This document shows, piece by piece, positions 4,949 to 11,303 of a stretch of 11,303 nucleotides of DNA; the first letter of the stretch is position 1, and each line of letters starts with the position of its first letter. The stretch is from JAIBJN01 sp035461525 (GTDB lineage: Bacteria > Actinomycetota > Thermoleophilia > Gaiellales > Gaiellaceae): positions 1 through 11,303 of the forward strand of contig DATHVD010000110.1 of the NCBI GenBank assembly GCA_035461525.1, read 5' to 3'. Made by a program: the position numbers and the translations under genes. The notes below the pieces were generated by a model. That model saw only the letters and a list, made by a program, of their open reading frames with translations. It made no database searches and was not told the DNA's origin.

Positions 4949-5404
4949 TCATCGACGGCGCTTGCGACGCGCGTCGAGATGATCCGCGAGTTGGACGCGC
5001 TCCAGACCGTCCCCGCCCGGCACTTCGTCTTGACCCGGGGAGTGCCCGAACTGAAGGAGCCGCTGGAGGTTGTGCGTCGTCCGGGCCGTCCCGCTCGAGT
5101 TGTCGGGCGACCGGTTCGAGCGGTAGACCTCGACGTCCCCGTTTCCGATGTCGTAGGTGAGGATGCAGTCCGAGCCCGTGCTCGGCGACGTGATGATCAC
5201 GATCTTCGCGTGGAAGACGCAGAAGCCCCGCGGGGCGCTCCCCGTGGCAACCGTCGTGAAGCCGGGGCCGGCCGGGGCGTTCGACGCCCGGACTCCCGGT
5301 TCGAGCCTTTCGCCGACGAGAAGGCGTTGACCTGTGACGTGGTGTGGTAGCGCGTCCGTGAGGGCGGCAGGTGCGCCCACAGGTGCACGTGCCTGCCTGT
5401 CCAT
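4949..5404 (-). CDS. Hypothetical 151-aa protein downstream of the sensor kinase
   Basis: The start is chosen at ATG 5404 because a strong Shine-Dalgarno (AAGGAGG, 6-nt spacer) precedes it. The product is 151 aa. It has no signal peptide or clear transmembrane segment. The centre (about residues 46-97) looks like a beta-rich domain, with PGFTTVATGSAPRGFCVFHA, KIVIITSPSTGSDCILTYDI and GNGDVEVYRSN. Two cysteines are present in this part. The tail is charged and ends DARRKRRR, which could bind nucleic acid or may be a sign of an overextended reading frame. I do not recognise a family. It follows the histidine kinase gene by 66 bp on the same strand, so co-transcription is possible but not shown. 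Confidence 0.5.
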   Translation of the reverse strand: MDRQARAPVGAPAALTDALPHHVTGQRLLVGERLEPGVRASNAPAGPGFTTVATGSAPRGFCVFHAKIVIITSPSTGSDCILTYDIGNGDVEVYRSNRSPDNSSGTARTTHNLQRLLQFGHSPGQDEVPGGDGLERVQLADHLDARRKRRR

Positions 5405-5470
5405 CTCCCGCCTCCTTGTGAGCTGGACGTGCTCTGGACGGGGAAGGAGGAGTCCGGCGTCTTCCTCCAC

Positions 5471-7156
5471 CTACGGGGAGGAGGGGGGCTGGCCCGGATC
5501 CGGCCGCCGCTCGGCCGGGACGACGAGCTCGAAGCGGGCTCCGCGGGGCTCGCCCGGCCGGTAGAGGAGCTGGCCGCCGTGGGCCTGGGCATACGAGCGG
5601 GCGATGGCGAGACCGAGCCCGCTTCCCCCGCCCGGCCTCTTTCCGGCCGCGCCGCGCGTGAAGCGCTCGAAGAGCTGCGGCACGAACTCCGGCGGGACGC
5701 CCGGGCCCCCGTCCTCGACGACGACCCGGAAGTGACGGTCGGTCTGCACCGCGCTCACCCGCACCGGGGTCTCGCCGTAGGAGAGGGCGTTGACGACGAG
5801 GTTCGCGACGACGCGCTCGAGCACCGTCGGGTCGACGATTGCGTGCAGGTCGTCGTCGGCCTGGACGACGACCTCCTCGCTCCGCTGACCGGCAGTCGTA
5901 CGCACGACCTCCTCGAGCCGGCTCTTCACCTCCACCGGGCGCGGCTGCACGTCGATCGCCTCGGCGTCGAGCCGCGAGAGGTCGAGGAGCTGCTCGACGA
6001 GCGCGGAAAGGCGCCTGATCTGCGCGAAGAGCGTGGTCTCGAGGCGATCGAGCTGCTCCCGGTCGAGGTCGTCCCGGCGAGCCTCGATCGTGTCCGCAAA
6101 GCCGCGCAGGGTCGCCACGGGCGCCCGCAGCTCGTGCGCAGCGAGGGCGACGAACTGCGTCTTCACCTCGTCCGCCCGCTCGAGTGCCTCCCGCGTGGCC
6201 CGCTCGCCGGCGTGGAGCCGCGCCCGGTCGAGCGCCAGCGCGGTGAGGACGCCGAGGGACTCGAGGAGGCCCAGCTCCTCGTCGCCGAAGAACGGCGCGT
6301 AGGCGGTCGCCCACACGAGGAGGCGGCGTCCGTCGATCTCGACCTCGACGACCTCGCCCCGCTCCCGGGCGCTTGCAAGCTGCCCGGGAGCGGCGCCGTA
6401 CACGGCGGCGAGCTCGCCGGTGGAGTCCGCGAGCCCCACGGCTCGGGCGCCGACGATGTCCGCCATCGCGGGGAGCACCCTCTCTGCGACCTGGTCTTCG
6501 GACTCGGCGCCCATCAGCCCCGCGATCGCCTCGCGCAGGCGCGCTTCCTCCGGTCGGCGCCAGGCGATCCGCAGGATCGCGGGCGGCGTCAGGCCGAGGA
6601 GGAACGCCACTGCGCTCACGGTGACGAGCAGCTGGATCGCCAGCCGCCACGAGGAGTCGTCCGCGCCCTGCGCGGCCAGGAGGAGCGCGAGCGTGATCGA
6701 CCCCGCGGCCACCGCGAGCAGGCGCATCCGGTTGCTCGCGACCGTCGGCTGCCCGCGGCCGGCACGCCAGAGGCGGGCGGCGGTCACGGCCGTGAGGGCG
6801 GTCCAGTGGACGACGAACGCCGACACGTAGACCTGGAAGCCCGTCGAGCGGGCCTCACCCTCGCCGGGGATCTCCGGCAGGGCGAAGGTCCAGACCAGGA
6901 CTCCTCCTGTGAGGGCGGAGACCAAGAGCTCGACGCGGCGTCCACCGGGCTCGAACGTGGACGCGAAGCGGTAGAGCAGGTAGGGAAAGAGCACGAGGAG
7001 CCCGACGAGCAGCCGCTGCGGGAGGTAGCCCGGGTCCTCCGGGAGCACGCGGGAGACGTCGACGACGACCGCGAGAACGGCGAACGCGGCCGCCGCCCAC
7101 AGCGCCGCCCTGCTCCTGCGCCGGCGCCAGAGCCACAGGGCAGCCACCGCCAGCAC
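5471..7156 (-). CDS. Membrane sensor histidine kinase (7-TM, GAF-like, HisKA-HATPase)
   Basis: The product is 561 aa from the GTG at 7156. Hydrophobic segments at about 1-10, 19-33, 48-63, 76-92, 107-128, 144-162 and 171-190 give a seven-span sensor. A GAF-like region covers about 205-318. The kinase core follows: H box VALAAHELRAPVATL with phospho-acceptor His341, N box NLVVNALSYGE (Asn456), G1 DGGPGVP (482-488), F box FERF and G2 GGGSGLGLAIAR (509-520). It should autophosphorylate and pass phosphate to a response regulator, but none is encoded nearby, so it is an orphan here. The first helix is cut short by the GTG start. In-frame codons upstream (TEIAEGLGYVNLALLS) would complete it, so the true start may be a rare codon such as CTG at 7207. 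Confidence 0.9.
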   Translation of the reverse strand: MLAVAALWLWRRRRSRAALWAAAAFAVLAVVVDVSRVLPEDPGYLPQRLLVGLLVLFPYLLYRFASTFEPGGRRVELLVSALTGGVLVWTFALPEIPGEGEARSTGFQVYVSAFVVHWTALTAVTAARLWRAGRGQPTVASNRMRLLAVAAGSITLALLLAAQGADDSSWRLAIQLLVTVSAVAFLLGLTPPAILRIAWRRPEEARLREAIAGLMGAESEDQVAERVLPAMADIVGARAVGLADSTGELAAVYGAAPGQLASARERGEVVEVEIDGRRLLVWATAYAPFFGDEELGLLESLGVLTALALDRARLHAGERATREALERADEVKTQFVALAAHELRAPVATLRGFADTIEARRDDLDREQLDRLETTLFAQIRRLSALVEQLLDLSRLDAEAIDVQPRPVEVKSRLEEVVRTTAGQRSEEVVVQADDDLHAIVDPTVLERVVANLVVNALSYGETPVRVSAVQTDRHFRVVVEDGGPGVPPEFVPQLFERFTRGAAGKRPGGGSGLGLAIARSYAQAHGGQLLYRPGEPRGARFELVVPAERRPDPGQPPSSP

Positions 7157-7307
7157 GCTCAGGAGCGCGAGGTTGACGTACCCCAGGCCTTCGGCGATCT
7201 CGGTCAGCGGCGGCTCGATCCGTCGAGGGGCTCGGCGAGGCGAGCGGGAATCTCATCATCCTTCCCCGGACGGCTCGGGCTTACGCACACGGCCGCCGAC
7301 CGGGACT

Positions 7308-7335
7308 TTGCGCGCATGCTCACGAGGAGTATCGT
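7308..7335 (+). promoter_or_regulatory. Leaderless promoter of the sugar-dehydrogenase lipoprotein gene
   Basis: TTGCGC (7308-7313) and TATCGT (7330-7335) are separated by 16 nt. The ATG at 7342 is 6 nt after the -10 box, so transcription probably starts at the start codon. A GAGGAG upstream lies too far from the ATG (about 13 nt) for a usual Shine-Dalgarno and overlaps the promoter spacer. Confidence 0.5.
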
Positions 7336-7341
7336 CCGCCC

Positions 7342-8553
7342 ATGAAGGCGGTGCTTCCGGCTGCCCTCGCCCTCGCGCTCGCGCTCCTGGCCGGCGGTTG
7401 CTCCGCGTTCTCGAGCGAGGCGGCTCCCGAGACGACGACGGGAGTCGTGGAGACCGGCTCGTCCGAGCCGCCGCCGCAGTCCGGCCGCGTGCGGATCGCG
7501 AAGGCGCCGGTCAAGATCGTCCCCCGCGACACCTTCCCCCCCCGTGAGGACGTGCCGGCCTTCCAGGCTGTCCAGATCGCGAGCGCGAACTATCCGGCGG
7601 GGCTCGCGGCCGCGCCCGACGGGCGCATCTTCTACTCGGAGCTCTGGGGCGGGCTCATCCGGGTGGTTCGCGAGGACGGCACCGTCGACCCGAAGCCGTG
7701 GGCGGACGTCAACGGCCACTTCGGCATCCAGTGGGTCGAGTTCTACCACGGCGGGCTCTCGGGGATCGCCTTCGACCCCGACTTCGAGGACAACGGCTAC
7801 GTTTACGTCGTCACCCAGGTTCCCAGCAAGCGGACGGGATTCGCCAAGAAGACGCTCGTCGTCCGGTACAGGGAGAAGAAGGGTCGCGGCACGGCGCCGC
7901 GCGTGCTGCTCCGCCTCCCGGCCCGGAAGTTCGACAACACGTACAGCCTCGTCTTCGGGCCCGACGGGATGCTTTACGTCCCCACGGGCTACCTCGGCTC
8001 CGACGGCGAGGAGGCAGGCCTCGACGACCTCTTCGGGAAGATCCTGCGCGTGACGCCGGAGGGGAAGGCGCCGGGTGACAACCCCTTCGGCGACCGGGCC
8101 CCGCTCGTCTGGGCGCTGGGGCTCAAGAACTCGTTCGACCTGGCCTTCCTCCCCGGCACCGAGCACGCGCTCGCCGGCGAGAACGGGACGAGCGCCCACG
8201 ACGAGATCAACCTGCTCATGCCGGGCCAGCACTACGGCTACCCGCGGTACGAAGGCATCACGCGGGGGCGCCGGATGACGCCGCCGCTGCTCGACTACGG
8301 CACGGACAACCAGTCCCCGGTCGGGATCGTCTACTACGACGGCGGCCGCTTCCCCGCCCTCCGCGGCCGCTTCCTCATGTGCAACAACCACGGGCTGGGG
8401 ATGGTCGCCCTCCACGTCCGCCCGAAGCGACCCGGCAAGCTCCTGCACATGACCCCGCTCCTGGACGAGTGCACGATCGACCTCGTCCAGACTCCGGATG
8501 GCGGCGTGGCATTCAGCGACGCCACGGCGATCTACCGGCTCGAGCGCGCGTAG
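7342..8553 (+). CDS. PQQ-dependent sugar (glucose/sorbosone) dehydrogenase-like lipoprotein
   Basis: The 403-aa product starts with a lipoprotein signal peptide: MKAVLPAALALALALLAGGC, with Cys20 in an LAGGC lipobox. A Ser/Thr/Pro-rich linker (to about 50) follows. The beta-propeller domain carries the GSDH signatures: YPAGLAAAPDGRIFYSELWG, then GGLSGIAFDPDFEDNGYVYV, then VFGPDGMLYVPTG, then WALGLKNSFDLAFLPGT and AGENGTSAHDEINLLMPGQ with HYGYPRYEG. Members oxidise sugars outside the cell with PQQ and calcium. In soluble glucose dehydrogenase the 'GLxGxAFHPDF' His is typical. Here it is Asp145, and whether PQQ chemistry is kept is uncertain; many family members have unknown substrates. It is divergent from the kinase gene (185-bp gap) and convergent with the VOC gene (6-bp gap). 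Confidence 0.88.
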   Translation: MKAVLPAALALALALLAGGCSAFSSEAAPETTTGVVETGSSEPPPQSGRVRIAKAPVKIVPRDTFPPREDVPAFQAVQIASANYPAGLAAAPDGRIFYSELWGGLIRVVREDGTVDPKPWADVNGHFGIQWVEFYHGGLSGIAFDPDFEDNGYVYVVTQVPSKRTGFAKKTLVVRYREKKGRGTAPRVLLRLPARKFDNTYSLVFGPDGMLYVPTGYLGSDGEEAGLDDLFGKILRVTPEGKAPGDNPFGDRAPLVWALGLKNSFDLAFLPGTEHALAGENGTSAHDEINLLMPGQHYGYPRYEGITRGRRMTPPLLDYGTDNQSPVGIVYYDGGRFPALRGRFLMCNNHGLGMVALHVRPKRPGKLLHMTPLLDECTIDLVQTPDGGVAFSDATAIYRLERA

Positions 8554-8564
8554 GGCCGCCTACG
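8549..8564. terminator. Shared hairpin over the convergent stop codons
   Basis: CGTAGG-GCCG-CCTACG forms a 6-bp perfect stem. The TAG of the dehydrogenase lies in the left arm and the TAG of the VOC gene, on the other strand, lies in the right arm. It may act as a bidirectional terminator. There is no T tract, so this is tentative. Confidence 0.35.
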
Positions 8565-9765
8565 GGCGGTTGTCGCGCGGATCCCAGAGCGGCGTCGTCG
8601 CCGTCTCCTCGTAGGCCATCCCCTTGGGGTAGCTGATCAGCTCGACGTACGTGCCGAACGGCGTGCGGAAGTAGTTGATCGTCTGCCCCGCCGCCGGGCC
8701 CTCCGTGACCGGGAGCGGGCCGAGCAGCTTCTCGACGCCCTTCGCCTCCATGTACGCCACGGCCTTGTCGATGTGGCGCACGTAGAACGCGATGTGCTTG
8801 CCGCCGTAGTCGGAGTTCCGCCGGAACGACCGGTCTTGGTCCGGCGAGTCGTACTGGAAGAGCTCAATGTTGGGGCCGTTGCCGCAGCGGACGAGCGTGA
8901 TCTGCTCGATCACCGCGCGCGGGTGGACGCCGAGCAGGTCCTGCATGAACGTGCCGTCCGGGTCGGAGAACGGACCGAACGTGAGCGGGGCGCTGCAGCG
9001 AAGCACGTCCTCGAACCAGGCGACCGCCTCGTCGATGTCGGGGACGGTGATCCCGACGTGATCCATTCCGAGCAGCCCGGGCACGCTCGTCTCGACGGAG
9101 TCGAGCCCGTTCCGCTTCGGCGACCAGAGCGGCCGGCCCGGGTCGCTCTCGTACGCCATCCCCTCCGGGTAGCTGATCAGCTCGACGTACGTCCCGAATG
9201 GGGCGCGGAAGTAGTTGATCGCCTGCCCCGCCGCCGGGCCCTCGGTGACCAGGAGCGGGCCGAGCAGCTTCTCGACGCCCTTCGCCTCCATGTACGCCAC
9301 CGCCGCGTCGATGTCGGTGACGTAGAAGGCGACGTGGTGTCCCGCCCAGTCGGAGTTCTTCGGGAACGTCAGGTCCTGGTCGGGGGCGTCGTACTCGAAG
9401 AGCTCGATGTTGGCGCTGCGGCCGCAGCGGATCATCGTGATCTGCTCGATCACCGCGCGCGGGTGGACGTCCAAGAGGTCCTCCATGAACGTGCCCTCGG
9501 GGTCGGAGAACGGCCCGAAGGTGAGCGGGGCGCTGCAGCCCATGACGTCCTCGAACCAGGCGACCGCCTCGTCGATGTCCGGGACGGTGAGGCCGACGTG
9601 GTCGACGCCGACGAGCCCGAGGAGGCCCCTGGCGTCCCGTTTCTCGACGGCGACCGGCGGCGCCGCCGCGGCGGGGCTGCCGGCGAGCGCGAGCACACCG
9701 GTTGCGATCGCGCCCGCGAGGACGACCAGGATTGCGCGGCTTCGGATCCGTCCCCTCGTGAGCAT
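8560..9765 (-). CDS. Secreted tandem VOC (glyoxalase/dioxygenase-fold) protein
   Basis: The 401-aa product has a Sec signal peptide (MLTRGRIRSR, hydrophobic AILVVLAGAIATGVLALAG, cut near SPAAAA). Two VOC domains follow, starting at about residues 53 and 233, offset by exactly 180 residues. Each keeps a full metal site of VOC type: His56, Glu121, His144, Glu195 and His236, Glu301, His324, Glu375. The shared blocks VPDIDEAVAWFEDV, CSAPLTFGPFSDP and GPAAGQ are nearly identical between domains. Metal-dependent VOC enzymes include glyoxalase I, extradiol dioxygenases and fosfomycin-resistance proteins, but the substrate is not evident. Secretion of a VOC protein is unusual. The start has a GGAGGAG Shine-Dalgarno 6 nt upstream. 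Confidence 0.85.
   Translation of the reverse strand: MLTRGRIRSRAILVVLAGAIATGVLALAGSPAAAAPPVAVEKRDARGLLGLVGVDHVGLTVPDIDEAVAWFEDVMGCSAPLTFGPFSDPEGTFMEDLLDVHPRAVIEQITMIRCGRSANIELFEYDAPDQDLTFPKNSDWAGHHVAFYVTDIDAAVAYMEAKGVEKLLGPLLVTEGPAAGQAINYFRAPFGTYVELISYPEGMAYESDPGRPLWSPKRNGLDSVETSVPGLLGMDHVGITVPDIDEAVAWFEDVLRCSAPLTFGPFSDPDGTFMQDLLGVHPRAVIEQITLVRCGNGPNIELFQYDSPDQDRSFRRNSDYGGKHIAFYVRHIDKAVAYMEAKGVEKLLGPLPVTEGPAAGQTINYFRTPFGTYVELISYPKGMAYEETATTPLWDPRDNRP
8584..9620. repeat. Tandem ~540-bp direct repeat inside the VOC gene
   Basis: The two VOC domains are encoded by DNA copies of about 495 bp, starting at 8584 and 9124, at a constant offset of 540 bp. Long stretches are the same or nearly so, for example AGCTGATCAGCTCGACGTAC at 8631 and 9171. 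Both third-position and replacement differences exist. It is an in-frame duplication, recent or kept similar by gene conversion. Confidence 0.8.
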
Positions 9766-9808
9766 CTGCGTCTCCTCCCTGGTCCCGGTCGCCGGCGCTG
9801 AGGTGCGG

Positions 9809-9838
9809 ATCCTTCCGGTCCGGCCCGCGCCGTGTCAA
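9809..9838 (-). promoter_or_regulatory. Promoter of the VOC gene
   Basis: On the minus strand TTGACA (9838-9833) is followed after 18 nt by AAGGAT (9814-9809), giving a 5' leader of about 35 nt with a good Shine-Dalgarno. The -35 is a perfect consensus and the -10 is weaker. The -35 sits in the tail of the hairpin that ends the GFA gene. Confidence 0.5.
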
Positions 9839-9839
9839 A

Positions 9840-9867
9840 CGAAGGTCGCCGAACGGCGATCGCTTCG
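9840..9867 (-). terminator. Terminator hairpin of the GFA gene
   Basis: CGAAG and CTTCG (outer arms) and TCGCCG-AA-CGGCGA (inner stem) form an 11-bp interrupted stem 4 nt after the GFA stop. On the minus strand it is followed by TTTGACA, so the short T run overlaps the -35 of the VOC promoter. Confidence 0.5.
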
Positions 9868-9871
9868 CGGC

Positions 9872-10267
9872 CTAGTCTCGGGGGTCCCAGCGTTCCACCC
9901 CGTCGTCCGGGAGCGTCTCCCAGGGTGCGACGGAGCGGACGTAGATGTGTGTCTCCGGCTTGCGATCGAAAGGCGTGTCGAGTGCGCTGAGGCGAACGCT
10001 GACGCGTTCGGCCTCGGGCCATCCGCCTCCGAAGATGTTCGAGCCGCAGACCGAGCAGAAGGTCTTGCTCGTTCCCTCGGCCGGCTGGAACGTCGTCAGC
10101 AGCTCGTCTCCGGCAAGGATGCGGATAGCGGACGTCCGGGCTCGCCCGCTCACCGTGCCCCCGCCGCCCGAGATCTTCTTGCAGTTCGTGCAGTGACAGG
10201 CGGTCACGGCGAGAAAGTCCTCCGTGACCTCGAAGCGCACGCCACCGCAGAGGCAGCTTCCTTTCAC
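9872..10267 (-). CDS. GFA-domain zinc protein (glutathione-dependent formaldehyde-activating enzyme/CENP-V fold)
   Basis: The 131-aa product begins MKGSCLCGGVRFEV and carries the GFA cysteine set: Cys5 and Cys7 (SCLCGGV), Cys24/26/29 (CHCTNCK), and Cys71/74 (CSVCGSN). These bind two zinc ions in the CENP-V/GFA fold. The middle motif GDELLTTF and FGGGWPEAERVSVRLSALD are also typical. Family members are often annotated as S-(hydroxymethyl)glutathione synthase, but most have unproven substrates, and actinobacteria commonly lack glutathione, so the name should be read as a fold. GTG at 10267 is the start. It overlaps the TGA of a short ORF upstream (GTGA). A hairpin follows the stop. Confidence 0.88.
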   Translation of the reverse strand: MKGSCLCGGVRFEVTEDFLAVTACHCTNCKKISGGGGTVSGRARTSAIRILAGDELLTTFQPAEGTSKTFCSVCGSNIFGGGWPEAERVSVRLSALDTPFDRKPETHIYVRSVAPWETLPDDGVERWDPRD

Positions 10268-10404
10268 GACCCGTGACCCCGCTTCCCGGGACTATGGCTG
10301 GACATCCCGCACTCCGACGGTGCCCCCTCCTCGGACAGAGGAACGCATAGGACATGCTCCAGTCGAACCTTCCGAAGCACGTTTCCCGCGCCCGCGTACG
10401 TCAT
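10264..10404 (-). CDS. Possible 46-aa ORF overlapping the GFA start
   Basis: ATG at 10404 runs to TGA at 10266-10264, and this stop overlaps the GTG start of the GFA gene by GTGA, a typical coupled junction. A weak Shine-Dalgarno (AAGAGG) precedes the ATG. The product (MTYAGAGNVLRKVRLEHVLC...) has no recognised domain and a Pro/Ser/Gly/His tail. It could be a leader peptide that controls GFA translation, or chance. The GFA GTG has no good Shine-Dalgarno of its own, which gives the coupling some weight. Confidence 0.3.
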   Translation of the reverse strand: MTYAGAGNVLRKVRLEHVLCVPLSEEGAPSECGMSSHSPGKRGHGS

Positions 10405-10769
10405 AGCCTCTTGCCCTCGGCCGAAGGTTGCTGCGGAGAAGCCTCACCGGTTCACCGTCTCGTCGCGCCTCAGGTTACGCCTCTCCGCGCCCCGACGCCT
10501 GACGTCGCTCACCACGGGCCAGGGCGACGCCTCCGCAAGAGGTGCACAGCGCCTAGGCCGGCGGTCGTCCGGGGCTCTCGCGCGCCCCGCGGGCGAAAGA
10601 CCAGACGTGGGACGAGCTCGAGCCGGCGGGAGTCGGGGGCGCGAAGCCTGTCAGGCATGAGCCTCACCGGCAGAGCAGTCCCGGTGCGAACCGATCGGAG
10701 TGGGGGCCGATATGCTCGGCGCAGTGGCGCCCGCCAGGGCGAGTGAACGACTGGACGGAGGACCTGGAG
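10405..10769. other. Intergenic region, no convincing gene
   Basis: These 365 bp lie between divergent genes. Open frames exist on both strands, but they are Arg/Pro-rich and antisense in character, without recognisable domains. Visible structure: a perfect small palindrome GCCTG-T-CAGGC (10646-10656), the repeated string GCCTCACCGG (near 10442 and 10664), and a possible -10 box TATGCT (10711-10716) for the gene at 10770, without a clear -35. Confidence 0.5.
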
Positions 10770-11057
10770 ATGCGGACCTTGCGACTCGAGCTCACCCTCT
10801 CGGACTACGAAAGGTGGAAGGAAGCATTCGACAACGACCCCGTCGGCCGCCGTGAGCACGGCGTTCAGGCACATCGCATCCTGCGGTCCCTCGACGATCC
10901 GAACTTCGTCGTCGTCGACCTCGAGCTCGACGACGGGGAGCAGGCTGATTCGTTGCGCGCCGCGTTGACCGATCTCTGGGATCGCGCCGGCGACGCGATC
11001 GGGATGCAGGCCGGCACCGCGCGGCTCTTCGAACGCGTGGAGTCGAAGGACTACTAA
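10770..11057 (+). CDS. Small conserved-type protein, ABM/cyclase-like ferredoxin fold (inferred)
   Basis: The ATG at 10770 is preferred because GGAGG lies 8 nt upstream. A GTG at 10743 in the same frame would add nine residues. The 95-aa product reads MRTLRLELTLSDYERWKEAF, then DNDPVGRREHGVQAHRILRS, then LDDPNFVVVDLELDDGEQAD. The strand-helix-strand layout with 'W...F..D...R...G....rilr..ddP..v.v..e' resembles dimeric alpha/beta-barrel proteins such as antibiotic-biosynthesis monooxygenase-like and small cyclase-like families. No catalytic residues can be named. It stands alone on the plus strand. A GAGCC/GGCTC inverted repeat about 10 nt after the stop may be a weak terminator. Confidence 0.75.
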   Translation: MRTLRLELTLSDYERWKEAFDNDPVGRREHGVQAHRILRSLDDPNFVVVDLELDDGEQADSLRAALTDLWDRAGDAIGMQAGTARLFERVESKDY

Positions 11058-11247
11058 CCAGTGACCGGAGCCCACGTCGGTCGGCTCTCGGAGCGATGAT
11101 CCGCTCGCGCAGCCGCTGCGCTGACCGCCCTAATGTCCCGCCTCTGGAAGGCGAACCGATCCGATCCGACCCGTAGCCGCCGAGCGCGAGGCCGAGCGCA
11201 GGCCCGGCCTTGCGGGACTTTCACCGAGATCGCTCTCCTAAAGGAGA

Positions 11248-11303
11248 TGGAGCGTACCGGGATCGAACCGGTGACCTCCGGCTTGCAAAGCCGGCGCTCT
11301 CCC
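11248..11303 (-). tRNA. tRNA-Ala(TGC), 5' end outside the window
   Basis: The minus strand shows the anticodon arm CCGGC-TTTGCAA-GCCGG with anticodon TGC (11287-11285), variable loop, T arm ACCGG-TTCGATC-CCGGT and 3' acceptor strand ACGCTCC followed by discriminator A (11248). The visible part begins in the D arm (GGGAGAGCGC), the usual tRNA-Ala sequence. The 3' CCA is not encoded (TCT follows the discriminator). The 5' acceptor strand, expected to be GGAGCGT, is outside. Confidence 0.92.

Noticed and set aside
4372..5160. Plus-strand frame starting over the TGTCAG cluster and spanning the deacetylase 3' end
   Set aside because: Arg/Pro-rich, no domain, and out of frame with the clear deacetylase C-terminus it covers.
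5429..7345. 638-codon plus-strand open frame opposite the histidine kinase
   Set aside because: Its sequence is a charged low-complexity mirror of the kinase, which has all catalytic boxes on the minus strand.
7204..8448. Minus-strand open frame opposite the dehydrogenase
   Set aside because: It is antisense to a lipoprotein with a signal peptide and family motifs, and has no domain of its own.
8773..10276. Plus-strand open frames over the VOC and GFA genes
   Set aside because: They are complements of VOC and GFA genes whose ligand residues are all in the minus-strand frames.
10640..10742. Possible riboswitch upstream of 10770
   Set aside because: The small palindromes and GC pairs do not match any riboswitch core I know, including cobalamin.
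10509..11075. Minus-strand frame opposite the small protein at 10770
   Set aside because: The plus-strand frame has a Shine-Dalgarno and a natural protein composition. The minus frame looks like its complement.

Overview
The window is high-GC DNA with short intergenic gaps, GTG as well as ATG starts, and several start codons lying only 6-7 nt after a TANNNT -10 box, which suggests leaderless transcripts. Together with a bacterial Ku, a two-domain secreted glyoxalase-fold protein, a sugar-dehydrogenase lipoprotein and a 7-TM sensor kinase, this suggests a soil-type Actinomycetota genome, perhaps Thermoleophilia. The phylum is an inference, and the class is a guess.

Layout. 1-392 (minus): an ArsR-type repressor and the first 28 codons of an SRPBCC/AHSA1 gene, joined by an ATGA overlap and preceded by a palindromic operator. 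430-777: a gene graveyard holding a UvrA-like P-loop fragment and a transposase C-terminus. 774-2526 (minus): a compact run, groES > ku > 27-codon membrane micro-ORF > DUF1360 protein, with stop/start overlaps. 2566-4711 (plus): a polysaccharide deacetylase gene cut in two by a ~1.33 kb insertion. The two gene halves are flanked by the 7-bp repeat TCGACCC. The insertion carries an antisense fragment that looks like a serine-recombinase C-terminus, a secreted RTX-like repeat protein with its own promoter, and a cluster of TGTCAG motifs. 4949-7156 (minus): a 7-TM/GAF histidine kinase followed by an unrecognised 151-aa protein. 7342-8553 (plus): a PQQ-type sugar dehydrogenase lipoprotein, divergent from the kinase. 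8560-9765 (minus): a secreted tandem VOC protein, convergent with the dehydrogenase. 9872-10404 (minus): a GFA zinc protein preceded by a possible 46-aa ORF. 10770-11057 (plus): a small protein of ABM/cyclase-like type. 11248-end (minus): a partial tRNA-Ala(TGC).

The most interesting point is the split deacetylase. Its N-terminal catalytic half ends at '...FNFDP' near 3153 and the continuation 'DPYRKGG...' resumes at about 4478, so the intervening DNA is an insertion. A one-base frameshift near 3040 shows the left half has decayed further, or is a sequencing error. The ku-linked micro-ORF and the secreted double VOC protein, with its 540-bp internal duplication, are the next most notable. No complete, clearly new multi-gene defence or biosynthetic system is visible.
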